A stretch of DNA of 29,824 nucleotides from Chara braunii (lineage: Eukaryota; Streptophyta; Charophyceae; Charales; Characeae). Below the pieces are notes generated by a model that was given only the letters and a program-made list of their open reading frames with translations, did not search any database and was not told where the DNA came from. This document shows, one piece after another, positions 9,561-18,579 of the stretch. Location: contig BFEA01000128.1 in the NCBI GenBank assembly GCA_003427395.1, positions 1,699,718-1,729,541 of the forward strand. Reading direction: 5' to 3'. The position numbers were made by a program, and so were the translations under genes. Position 1 is the first letter of the stretch. Each line of letters starts with the position of its first letter.

Positions 9561-10680
9561 GGGATGAGCCGGAGGGCGGGCGAGTGTGATGAACTGCGCT
9601 GGTTCTGGTCTGATCCCAACGAGAGCTTATTACGACTTCTGCTCGTCCCGCTATACAGAACAGCAGGACCGGAGGATTACCTGCTTACTAAGGGGGCTGC
9701 CCATACAGGCGGACGAAGCAACAGGAGACAGCAACAAGGTTGGAGACTTGTCGCTTAGCAGAAGCACCATTTGTGTCATTTACTGAAGTGGCGGAGCTTG
9801 CGAACCAAGAGCGTGTAACCTGCCTGCTGGTCTGTAGCGGTTGGCTAGCGTACTGAAACATGAGGAACGAGCCAGGAGGCAGGGGGTCAGTGCCTGCGCA
9901 CACTCGACTCGCTTCCCGACAGGGCAGATTGTTGTCATTTGGCAGTGCACCGACTGCTACAGGTTGCTGAGCGTCGATTGTAGGGCCATTTGATTTAACA
10001 TAGACTGTTACAGGTTGTTGTCTGCCACCATCAAGGAGTTGATGTGCCGCCACTGGCTGAGCATTGTTGTGACGTCATGTATTGCTGCTGCGACCTGGAA
10101 GGTCGCCAGGTTACAGTCGGTGGTTGATTTCAGTTTGACCGAGCTGTTCTGGACCTTGACCGCCATTGCGGGGCCCTCACGCGTATCGAGATTTCAAGGC
10201 CCTCTCCTGCGAGTTGAGTTGTCTCTCTCTTGTATCTCGAGAGTCTGAAACCCCTTACCTTCTGCCCTTCTTAATCTAAGTTTAGTCCTGTTCTGAGAGG
10301 AAGGCGGCAGGCAGGATTGCAACCCGTAGGACCGCAACAAGACTCTGTGGGGAGTTTGCCCACTGATTGCGGGAGCTCTGCCGGAACTCAGAAGGAGTTC
10401 TGGGGGCAGGGAACTAAGAGATAAAGTTTCATCTTCCTTCTATAAACCCAGTTATAACCCATTATTTGTATTCATGACTATGTTTTGACTGAGTATACTG
10501 AGTGCATCCCTATTTTGACTTTCAGTTTGACTTTCAGGATATGATCTAGACTAAGTAAAGGAATGTATGTGCAATGTCAGTTTCAGTTTTATTGTTTGAC
10601 TGAAAGCAGATTGTGGGATTGCATCTGAGGGAAGGATGGGAGGAAGGCAATATTGCTTGAGTCTGACTGGGTCAATCAAA
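9561..10680. other. Unassigned non-coding stretch
   Basis: No recognisable protein. Two similar blocks, gactgctacaggttgctg (about 9951) and gactgttacaggttgttg (about 10003), are a local duplication. A hairpin at 10378-10409 pairs CTGCC and GGAACTC with GAGTTC and GGCAG around an agaag loop. Confidence 0.4.
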
Positions 10681-10682
10681 GG

Positions 10683-11400
10683 CTGGGCAAGTCTCCATAA
10701 GTTTGGGGAGGCCCAGTGCTATGTTTATTTTTGGATTGCTTGGAGAACCAGAAGTTTGGGTGGTCTGGTTGCTCTGAATTGCGAGGGCTGACTGTGATTG
10801 ACTTTTCAGGGACCAAGCATGTTCCATAAGTTTGGGTGGCTTTGTCACCTTGCTTACTTTGGGTTTCTTTCAGTTTCTTTTGGTTCTGAACGAGGAGGTC
10901 TGAGCATGTTCCATAAGTTTGGGTGGCTCAACCTCTTCCTGCTTTGGCTTTAAGAGAATGAACCAGGCTGAGGGCCAGACATGTTCCATAAGTTTGGGTG
11001 GTCCTGGTCCAAATGCCACGCACATGCTGGAAACAAAAGGTTATAACTTGACTATACTTTGTTATTATTCTATTTATGAACAGGCTAGTCAGACAGTGTT
11101 TCATAAGTTTGGATGGTCTGACTATAGTTTATCACAAACTGAAGAGAGTATTGATTAAAAGTAAACTTGTGGTAAGAAGGGGCAGGCTGGATCTTGAATT
11201 AAAGTTGATCAGTTCAGCTATATGCAGCCTTAGAAAACTAAGTGCAGACAATTAGATATAACTTGGCTATTTTAAATAGTTCAGGGCGACTAGGGTGACC
11301 TAGTCATGTGCCCAAGGAAGAGAAAAGTTGTTGTGCCCTGTGTTTGTGTATACTCAATGGTTGAGCTAGACATGTTCCATAAGTTTGGGTGGTCTAGCTT
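10683..11400 (+). repeat. Array of seven conserved-core hairpins with different stems
   Basis: A core resembling atgttccataagtttgggtg occurs seven times. It is exact at 10819-10838, 10906-10925, 10981-11000 and 11372-11391. Variants lie at 10689-10710 and 11095-11115, and a shortened core at 10753-10763. Every core is flanked by self-complementary arms whose sequence changes from copy to copy: CTGGGC/GCCCAG, AACCAGA/TCTGGTT, CAAGC-type/GCTTTG, GAGGAGGT-TGAGC/GCTCAACCTCTTC, GGGCCAGAC/GTC-CTGGTCC, TAGTCAGAC/GTCTGACTA and GAGCTAGAC/GTCTAGCTT. Spacing is irregular (about 60-280 bp). Intervening DNA is not repeated. Complementarity kept despite sequence change implies structure in RNA or single-stranded DNA, or a mechanism that makes inverted flanks. 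No protein frame is conserved. The strand given is the one on which the core is quoted. Confidence 0.85.
11284..11313. other. Hairpin with GTGA loop inside the array
   Basis: GACTAGG (11288-11294) pairs perfectly with CCTAGTC (11299-11305) around gtga. An outer GGGC (11284-11287) can pair with GCCC (11310-11313). It lies between array members six and seven and may be a member that lost the core. Confidence 0.7.
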
Positions 11401-11685
11401 TATGCCCTATGTAAGTTGGGTATGAAGGGATAAATCATTGAAAGACTATGCACTATTGTTTGATAAGGTTAACTTTGGGCTAGTGAAAGTACTTACTTTT
11501 GTGGTTTGGCCTTGCATGTGACTGAGTGAGATTACTACTTGGTCTGAGTTTCTGTTTGATAGGTAGTTGCTTTAGATGCTCACCACGTGCTAGAGCCATC
11601 AGAGGTAGCTTCAATTCTTGCATTTTCTGAGCAAAGTTTATTTTACTTAGGTCGATTTCTGTATTTTCTGGGATTATTTATTATA

Positions 11686-12245
11686 CTTGGTCTTGTATAA
11701 ATCTTGGTAAGTTACTTTCTCTACGGGAAGTGCTGCCGAAATTTCTACAACACCAAGGAGTTAGTAAAATTTTGTCTTTTCAAAGTTCAACTTGTCTGAC
11801 GTCTGTATATGACTTAGTAAAAATTTGGAGAGTCCCCTTTTCTGATGGGAGTGTTGCCAAAATTTTTGCTAAATTAGGGAGTTAGACAAAATTGGACCTT
11901 GAGAAGTCAAAGTCACTTTAGATTCTGAACTTAGCTTTGTATAAATTTTGGATTAGCACTCTTTCTAAAGGGAGTGTTGCCGAATTTTTACAAATCTAAT
12001 GAGTTAGTTAAATTTTGTGTTAGTTGAAACTTAGTTTTTGTTTTGAGTTCATATCTGACTTAGTAAAAATTTGGAAAGTCTGCTTTTCTAAAAGGAGTGC
12101 TGCCCAAATTTTTACTAATTCAAGGAGTTAGACAAAATTTGACTTTCCAGAATTAGGGATTGGTTTTTGTTTTCATATTTGAGATATTATAAATTCTTAG
12201 AAGACACTTTTCCTACGAGAAGCGCCGCCGAAATTTTCTTGGTTT
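11686..12245 (+). repeat. Five-unit structured repeat, ~122 bp period
   Basis: Left stems start near 11693, 11814, 11936, 12060 and 12182, giving spacings of 121, 122, 124 and 122. Each unit has an AT-rich outer stem, an inner hairpin of cttttctannnaggagtg type, then tgcc and the returning strand. Unit 4 has a perfect 15-bp stem (12060-12074 with 12104-12118). Unit 2 pairs 15 bp with one bulge. Units 1 and 3 pair 13 of about 15, and unit 1 adds an outer CTTGG/CCAAG helix (11686-11690 and 11753-11757). Unit 5 keeps the inner CTTTTC/GAGAAG helix but has a weak outer stem. A ggagttagacaaaattt-type block follows units 1-4. Primary sequence is strongly diverged while the fold and the period persist. 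Confidence 0.8.
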
Positions 12246-12266
12246 AGAGGATTATATTTTGACAGG

Positions 12267-12280
12267 TGGCGACTCGGGCA
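12267..12280 (+). promoter_or_regulatory. Possible tRNA-Arg-type primer-binding site after an LTR end
   Basis: TGGCGACTC (12267-12275) equals the complement of the last nine bases of a plant tRNA-Arg ending in GAGTCG plus CCA, the primer used by Tat/Ogre-type Ty3 retrotransposons. It lies 2 nt after TTTTGACA (ending 12264), which would be an acceptable CA-ending LTR terminus. The match stops after nine bases and no gag-pol follows, so this is a hypothesis. The 5' limit of the putative LTR was not found. Confidence 0.35.
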
Positions 12281-14091
12281 ATCCATCCTGAATAGGGGAG
12301 ATGCTTCCATAGGTCTGCCTTGCATTGGGCACTTACTTAGAGGTAGGCCTAGGCTTAGCCTGTAGAAGGGTCTTGAGTGGGAATGCGTTACGGAGCTGTA
12401 TTCTCCATACACTTATGAATTTAGCTTGGGGATTGGTCTGTCTTGTGTTACAGGTCCTCTTGATCGATTGATTCAGGATTTGGGCTAGATTTTGCTTGAT
12501 CCCACGAGGATCATCTTCTGTTATCACTGATAACAGGTCAATTGTCGATTTGTCGGTTTACGACTCAACTCCAATTCATCCTCAATACTCAACCTAAAAG
12601 GCTTTAGCCCTAGTGGTTTCTATTGTTTTATTAAGGTTTTCACCCGGACTTTTAGTGAATGACCATTTAACAAAGGTACTAAGTATTTAATTATGGAAGG
12701 TTGGACAAAGGTTGGGGCTTGCATGGCTAAAGCGAGGGGTATGAGTATAGAGAATGATTGAAGTTGACTCTGTGTAGTGTGTGGATTTCTGGTTGACTCT
12801 TTGATGTGATTGCAGACATGTTCTGTGGTTCGGACTTTGGATTTGACTGCTTGCGATCACATACACATATATGACTGTGAGAAGTCCCGCAGTGATTGTG
12901 AGAGGTGATCGTCACATACTTATTCCCCTTTACATATATACAAATATATACTCATGTTGAGTGTTCGCATGGCCTGAGGGGCCCACACTTAAGGGTTTAA
13001 CTGGGGTTGAGATTGAGAAAGGAAAGAAAAACTCTTTTATTGTTGAATGTTTCTTAAAGATTTCTTAGTCGAATGCTGGTTATGGGTCTGGATTCGAGGT
13101 CCTTCTCCAGGACATCCCAGGTCCTTGACTCTGCATGGAAGGGATTACCCCTCGAGCAGAGTCAATTTGCCCTGCCTACCGAGACACTCAGCCTAAAGGT
13201 CGGAGGTGCCGAGGAGGCCGCACGACTGTTCCTTTAGCCGTGCAATATCGTGAAGGGGTAAACCTTCACGATACTTCGAGTCTGACACTTGAGTGTTATA
13301 AGTGGTACTCGGATCCACGAGGGACCGCTCGATTATGGGCACTACATAGTACGCCACCAATGCGATTGCTTGCGTATTTATGCATTGCTAGTCGATATGG
13401 AAAGACCCTGCGTCCGCGCGGTTTTATACTAAGTTTCGTGCGTGTCGCCTAACTGATTTCCACATCGGAGAGTTATGGGATGGCTACTAAGAGACTAGGA
13501 GTGTTGTCGCGTTGTTCAGTCCATGTTGTTTTGTATATGTGTGGGTGCGTTTGTATTTTGATCTTTATGTTTTTAGGATGGAGTACGCGTGGTGTGTGGG
13601 ATGCGTTCGAGTCGACCGACGACGGGTCGCGCTTGGGACCTCAGCCCCCCAAGGCGTCAGTTTGCATGCGGGTCCGATAGAGGCGTAAAACCGCGCGTAC
13701 CCCCTATGCTACAGCGAACTAGAAACGCCCTCGGCTGGTCCACCTCTGTAACTGCAGTTGATTAGCTTTCGTACTGTGGACTGGTAGTTCGGAGGGGATA
13801 CGCCCACCGAAGGGAGGTGACAACTTCCACAAGGTGGAGGTAAGGCGTGCCTCGCGTAGGCCCTATCCTGTCGTAGGGGCTCGCGAGAGGTATGGCTGGC
13901 GCACTCGGCCGAACCGACTTGCGAAAGCTCCATGAGAATCGCATTGAGGAAAATACCAACTCCTGCATGACGCGGCCGGGAGGGTCCTGCCCCGCCTTGC
14001 GCGGTGCCAGACCGATGTGCTCGACACCGATACTACATGCCCATGGCCTGCTTGTTTTAGATGTCAAGGCCTGGTACTTGAGTCTGTGAGT
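12281..14091. other. Unassigned non-coding stretch with hairpins
   Basis: No retroelement proteins or other genes were recognised. Two clean foldbacks stand out: CTGTTATCA/TGATAACAG (12518-12536) and ATCGTGAAGG/CCTTCACGAT (13247-13272, loop GGTAAA). Open frames of 60-110 codons in 13135-14094 show no familiar motif and overlap on both strands. Confidence 0.4.
13247..13272. other. 10-bp perfect stem-loop
   Basis: ATCGTGAAGG (13247-13256) and CCTTCACGAT (13263-13272) are exact reverse complements with a six-base loop. The role is unknown. Confidence 0.85.
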
Positions 14092-14290
14092 CATGACTTT
14101 TCATTTGTGGAACATGACTTTTGATTGTGGGATGTGACTCTTGCCTCTGGGACACGACTTTTGCCTGGAGAAGTGTCCTTTGCCTGTGGGACATGACTTT
14201 TCAATATGAGACTTGACTTTTGCTTATAGAATGCAACTTTTTGCTCTGGGATGTGACTGCTCACTTGGTGCCTATTGGACTTGACTCCTA
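14092..14290. repeat. 20-bp minisatellite, about 10 units
   Basis: Units starting at 14092, 14113, 14133, 14153, 14173, 14192, 14212, 14232, 14252 and 14280 follow the pattern catgacttttgcctgtggga. Almost all are 19-21 bp long, except the ninth (28 bp). Units are diverged, but the gactttt and tggga blocks stay in phase. The minus-strand open frame across it is a by-product of the repeat. Confidence 0.88.
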
Positions 14291-14464
14291 AGGTACCCGA
14301 CTGTGACTTTTCTGAAACTGACCGACTTGGCCCCCCTTGGCCTGAGACCTTGACCCTGGAATTCGAATTTGGGGTCTGCATCGTGGAATGCGTGTCAGGT
14401 CGAACCGGCACTCCACAGCAGGACTGAAGAGGCCCTGTGGCAATTCCTCTCAACAGACTTTTTC

Positions 14465-14688
14465 TTACCTGCTCAGTCAATCCCCTGGTTGCAGGGTAAT
14501 CAATGCTAGCAGGGAGCCTGTGTTCGGATGTTGAATTGCTCACTGGGACACTGGACCCGCTTTCCAGCAGGTGCAGCTCCCCACCAATAGATTGCAGCAA
14601 CCTGGCAATCCGCTAGAAGGGGGTGCTCTTATCACCCCTCCTAGCAGTAGAGCCAGTTTTGAAAGAAGGAAAAAAAAAAAAAAAAAAA
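14465..14688 (+). repeat. Dispersed hairpin repeat, copy 5 (long form with A-tail)
   Basis: The core is at 14545-14645: gggacactggacccgctttc, ccagcaggtgcagctcccca, ccaatagattgcagcaacc. The 3' hairpin has arms CTAGAAGGGGGTG and CACCCCTCCTAG around ctcttat. The upstream cctgctcagtcaatcccctg and aatcaatgctagcaggga blocks match copy 2. A run of about 19 A (14670-14688) lies ~25 bp past the hairpin, as expected of a retroposed element. Confidence 0.78.
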
Positions 14689-14793
14689 GGTTTTCTGCAG
14701 CAAGCACTCTGCTGTGCCACAGCAAACTGCACTGCCCTAGACTATGTTGTACGACACAATGACTACACTAATATCTGTCGACAGTGTCGAGTG

Positions 14794-14795
<2 letters not shown>

Positions 14796-14842
<47 letters not shown>

Positions 14843-15270
14843 AATTTAGATATGAAAAGCTGTCTCCTCCTCATATACTGGGGACAACTGTATTCACTAC
14901 ACTATTTTCTTCTCTCAATATTTTTTTCTACCGCACACTAACTGCCTACATACCCCGTGTTATGTACCCACATATCTAGCATGACAGAACTTCACATCAA
15001 TGCACTGGAGGGGAACTGCTAGAGGGAACCCACCTATACCTATCCACTCTACTCTGCACGGGAAGTAGTACCCAGGCTCCTAACCCCTAGCGAGAGATGG
15101 CCGGATCACCGAGTTCTGCCAAGACCAGCCAGGTGGGGGCAAGCCAACTATCTCAGCCGGTGAGCTTAAAGTGCGCTGCAGGGGGCTGTCGGGAATCGAA
15201 AGGACTACATGGGGAGTCAAACCCACGACTTCCAAACGCCACTTGTATGCTCTACCGACTGAGTTAGGCC
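14796..15270 (-). mobile_element. Putative tRNA-derived SINE with a 45-nt A-tail
   Basis: On the minus strand the element begins with a tRNA-like head (GGCCTAACTCAGTCGGTAGA, 15270-15251). It carries an A-box-like TAACTCAGTCGG and a B-box-like GGTTTGACTCC (about 15212-15222), correctly spaced for RNA polymerase III. A body of about 370 bp with no ORF follows, and it ends in an uninterrupted A-tail, seen as the T-run at about 14797-14841. Head, body and tail in this order are the SINE layout. The A box departs from consensus at one position and the B box has T for C. Target-site duplications were not established. Confidence 0.6.
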
Positions 15271-15298
15271 TCTGGCCCTCTGTCAAGCAATAAAAGTG

Positions 15299-15540
15299 TG
15301 CACTACTATGCTTCACAATCTCGTGCTATGCAATGCTGTGCTATGCTATCCAATCCTATGCTTCATTATCTCGCGTCGTGCAATGCTATGCTATACACAG
15401 CAATGCCTAGGCAATCCTATGCTGTCTTATGTAATACATACTATGCACGTGCTATGTGCTGCAGCACACACCATGTGTTGTCGTATTGCTATGCTCTACT
15501 ATACTCTGTTGTACCATGCTAGACCGGGCTCCGAACTATA
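15299..15540. repeat. Degenerate tatgc-type simple repeat
   Basis: Frequent tatgc/caatg/gctatg words through about 240 bp indicate a decayed pentanucleotide microsatellite. Two frames stay open across it only because of that composition. Confidence 0.75.
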
Positions 15541-15544
15541 GCAC

Positions 15545-16090
15545 TAGATAATACCACACAGCTATGATTTTGAGAACGCACGCCGAGGAGGAGAACAATG
15601 AGAAAAGGGAGATATAAAAGACAAAGAAAGTGAAGACGTTAAATATGTAAGAGAGTCAAAGAGAGACAAAACACAGTTCTGAATTCGGGGATGGAAGTAA
15701 GGAGGAAAAGGGAAACAGGGAAAAGTGGGACCAGAGGCAAGTACCAACGGGCCTAGCTCAGTTGGTACAACCTTGAACTGTTGAAATACAGACCCAAGTT
15801 CAAATCCAGATGCAATCAAAAGAACAGAATGAAAAACAAAATCTGAATCAAGCCGGCGCCTTATCAAAGCAGTCTCCAAAACAGAGACATTGAATCCCCA
15901 TGGTCAATGACCTGGAACAGTTGCAGGTTAGGGTAATTACGCACGAGATCACAGATGGCAGTAATAGTTTGCACCATAGCACCAATCCGGATTCTGTAAG
16001 TCTTAGATTGAGTCAGTAGGTTGTCAGTCAGGGGGAGTAGAGTCTAAGTGGTGAGGGGTGGAACCGTTGTCTGGTTGTGCGCCAATCACC
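15545..16090. other. Non-coding stretch around the tRNA-like remnant
   Basis: Apart from the tRNA-like block and purine-rich sequence at 15580-15730, I see no gene or repeat boundary here. Confidence 0.35.
15749..15815 (+). repeat. tRNA-like (SINE head) sequence
   Basis: GGGCCTAGCTCAGTTGGTAC fits a polymerase III A box (TAGCTCAGTTGG). About 40 nt later aagttcaaatcc resembles a B box with one change. The anticodon and T stems pair poorly, so it is a tRNA-derived remnant rather than a tRNA gene. An A-rich tract follows at 15815-15845. Confidence 0.5.
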
Positions 16091-16147
16091 ATGGTTGACA
16101 CCCGTAGTGGGAAGAGTACTGCCATATCATTTTCGAGAAATTATTGA
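16091..16147 (+). pseudogene. Possible gag start codon region
   Basis: The frame from ATG 16091 reads MVDTRSGKSTAISFSRNY then stops. An M-x-x-TRSGK opening is common at the start of plant Ty3-type gag polyproteins. Here it is cut by the first unit of the 88-bp tandem repeat. The match is short and could be coincidence. Confidence 0.3.
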
Positions 16148-16375
16148 AAAGACCCTTGATTGGCTCACTGCTCTGAGCCTTGCGAACTGGCCAGCAGATC
16201 ATTTTCGGGAAATATCATTTTCGAGAAATTATTGAAAAGACCCTTGATTGGCTCACTGGTCTGAGCCTTGGGAATTGGCCAGCAGATCATTTTCCAGAAA
16301 CATCATTTTTGAGAAATTATTGAAAAGAGCCTTGATTGGCTCGCCGCTCGGAGTCTTGTGAACTGGACAGCTAAA
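16125..16375. repeat. 88-bp tandem repeat, about 2.8 units
   Basis: Units start at 16125, 16213 and 16301 with (t/c)atcattttcgagaaattat. They continue tgaaaagacccttgattggc and an agccttgcgaactggccagc-type block. Units 1 and 2 are 88 bp and nearly identical; the third is diverged and truncated. Confidence 0.92.
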
Positions 16376-16436
16376 TACCGGTCACCCATCCCACAGTAGT
16401 AGCAGCCAAATGCCGGTCACCCATCCCACAGTGATA
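16371..16436. repeat. ~34-bp duplication
   Basis: The block aaat(a/g)ccggtcacccat followed by cccacagt occurs at 16374 and again at 16408, directly after the 88-bp array. Confidence 0.85.
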
Positions 16437-16599
16437 GAGCCACCAAGCGTGAAACGGAATACTACCATACACATGATATTGACAAGGTGAAGGTTGAACT
16501 AACGAAGAAGAGTGACGCACATGAATACACCAGGTAGCGCCCGGGAACAAATCAAGCCGCACATACATGAATCAATATCAGCAGGGTAGCAGCAGCAAA

Positions 16600-16935
16600 C
16601 AAGCACACGAACGGTTTTCTCTTCAAAAGACTTCTTCGACAAGAGATGCATGTCAGCAAGCCGTCGTCTTGTCAAGGAAACGTTCCTTGATCCGAAGGTT
16701 CTCCTTTCTTCTCTTCATATTTCTGTTTTTTTTTCTCTTCGGTTCTCACTCTGAGATGTTCTATGGCATATCCCATCAGTTTCTTCGGTTTCTCTTCGGT
16801 CCTAGTTTCGACCACCCTATTTTTTCCTTTCACCAAGTTTGTGACAGTCTGCAAGCCTGCAGTAAGTTCATCAATTCTCAAACCTTGTTGTTCAATCTTC
16901 ATTTCAAGGTGCGCAAGATACGTGACAAGCTCAGT
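16600..16935 (-). pseudogene. Charged coiled-coil protein remnant
   Basis: The minus frame reads through MKIEQQGLRIDEL, TNLVKGKNRVVETRTEEKPK and EEKKKQKYEEKKGEP. It is a Lys/Glu-rich, heptad-like helix such as occurs in retroelement gag proteins and many structural proteins. The frame opens near 16935, after an upstream stop, and closes within ~250 bp. No domain is identifiable, so this may be a gag remnant or chance. Confidence 0.25.
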
Positions 16936-16972
16936 TTAGTGATGATATCTCAAGACCGTTGCCCGTTAGAAA

Positions 16973-17125
16973 AGAAAGGAGCAGAGGCAAGCATAGTACA
17001 GAAGAGCTCATAGGATCAGATGCAAGCATACCGAGACAAATATCCCCATTAGAAAGGAGCAGAGGCAAGCATAGTACAGAAGAGCTCATAGGATCAGATG
17101 CAAGCATACAGAGACAACTATCCCC
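16973..17125. repeat. 78-bp tandem duplication
   Basis: agaaaggagcagaggcaagc through gatgcaagcata and gagacaa(a/c)tatcccc is repeated at 16973 and 17051 with only a few differences, so the duplication is recent compared with neighbouring repeats. The minus frame repeats the same peptide twice. Confidence 0.95.
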
Positions 17126-17150
17126 CCCTCCACATTCGGTGACCTCCAAG

Positions 17151-17255
17151 GTAGCCCTAAGGTCCCAAAGACTATTCCCAACGCTGTAGTCCTAAAGTCC
17201 CTAAGACTATTCCCAACACTATAGCCCTAAGGTCCCTAAAACTATTCCCAACGCT
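17151..17255. repeat. 35-bp tandem repeat, three units
   Basis: Units at 17151, 17186 and 17221 each read (g/a)tag(c/t)cctaa(g/a)gtccc, then a(a)actattcccaac(g/a)ct. They differ at a few positions each and are exactly 35 bp apart. Confidence 0.95.
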
Positions 17256-18327
17256 ATACAGTTGAGGGAGAGAAAGGCAGGGAAGGTTTGACGTTGACTT
17301 ACGATGATGCCTCCTGGAACATCATACTCTGACTGGCGCTTGAACTCCTGAACCCTAAGGGAGGGTGGGCATACACTGGGAGATGGTTAGTCGAGCTGTG
17401 CTCTTGGTTTACGGTCAGTGGAGATCGAGAGACACAAGTCCCTGGTTTGTACCGCTGTTGTGAGACTACACAGGGACGCTGACTGTGATAGAACCCTTAA
17501 GCCGCCAGTACACGGCCCCAGCCTTGCTGAAAATGCAACTCGTCTCCTACACCTACCGGACCACAATGGCTGGCGGCGCCAGCCAAAAAGAAAGAAAGTA
17601 CACCACTGGCAATTCGGAAAAGCTTGGCGCGCAGTAAGGTGCCTCCAGGCGAGGGTGTACTGGTGGTCTAAACCACCAATACCTCTGAACTTCTTCTTCT
17701 TCTTCTTCCTTTTTTTTTTTTTTTTTTTTTTTTCAAACAGGTCCTTATGGTGCTGGCTCCATAGAGTCCATATCCATTCTGGGGAGCGTCAGTCCGGTTC
17801 TTATTCCCCCAGCAAGTCAAAATAACAGAAGTTTGTCCAGCATGTTCTGTGCTTTTCCTTTATCGTCTTTTTCCTTTCATGGTTTCCTTTTTCTGAGTTT
17901 CTTAATTATCAGGTTTAAAGGAAGAACAAGGTAGGGCAGATGGTTTCGTAGCTTCTTTACTGTTTACTGGGCAGGATCTGGGTACTTCAACTAGTCTCCC
18001 GCTGCCCGCTAGTAACCTTAAGAGCATATGTTTCTTGGCTCTCTGATCCTTGTATTTTCCGTGCTTGCCGGTGATAAGCAACCGGACTGGTTCCCCCAGA
18101 AATATGCAGGGGCTTGTTTTCCTTTGGAAAAAAAGAAAAAGAAGGGAAAAAAAAGAAAGACAGAGTATTACTGACCTGAGTGCGAGTCTAGCTGGAACAA
18201 CATTAATGACATAAAATAATCCCGAATTACCTGGGCCCAGTCAATTGCACGTTGATATCTCAAGGCCATCGCCCTTTCGGAAAAAAAATTGCAAATGAAT
18301 GGCAGAGAAGGGGATTTCGATGCATGT
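17256..18327. other. Unassigned stretch with TTC and poly-T tract
   Basis: No gene recognised. Cttcttcttcttcttcc plus about 25 T occupies roughly 17689-17733. A block at about 18253-18290 (gatatctcaaggcca, then cgcccttt) resembles 16941-16977, a small dispersed duplication. Confidence 0.4.
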
Positions 18328-18405
18328 GGCCTGTGGCTCAGTGGTTAGGGCACCAGTTGTCAATGCGCATTGTGGTCTGAGGGTGTGGGTTCAAAACTCC
18401 ACACC
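18328..18405 (+). repeat. tRNA-like sequence with polymerase III boxes
   Basis: TGGCTCAGTGG (18334-18344) is a consensus A box within gcctgtggctcagtggttag. GGTTCAAAACTCC (18388-18400) resembles a B box with two extra bases, in a hairpin TGTGG/CCACA. Spacing is right for a SINE head, but no acceptor stem pairs cleanly, so it is not called a functional tRNA. Confidence 0.5.
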
Positions 18406-18579
18406 TTCACGCAGAGACACCGGAGGGTAAGCTATTACAGACACAGACACTGCCTGCGCACCACCCAAGGGTTGTCCAGAGTGTTGTATGTAGGGTCTCG
18501 ATGCTGTGTGGGTTGCTTGTCGCTATTGGTCGTGGTTGTTGTGTCGATCTCCCCTGTCTTGCATATCACACATAGGTGC

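Noticed and set aside
9688-10053. 121-codon minus-strand frame (VTVYVKSNGPTIDAQQ region)
   Set aside because: The Gln/Val-rich sequence comes partly from a local duplication, and there is no recognisable gag or other domain or neighbouring coding sequence.
10919-11158. 79-codon frame across the hairpin array
   Set aside because: Each core is read in an unrelated context and the frame is not shared between copies. The signal is in base pairing, not protein.
10683-11400. CRISPR-like array
   Set aside because: The core repeats are 20 nt with widely variable spacing (about 60-280 bp) and arms that pair with each other, in eukaryotic repeat DNA with no cas genes.
18328-18405. Functional tRNA gene
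   Set aside because: The A box is good, but the B box has extra bases and no seven-base acceptor stem or complete cloverleaf forms.
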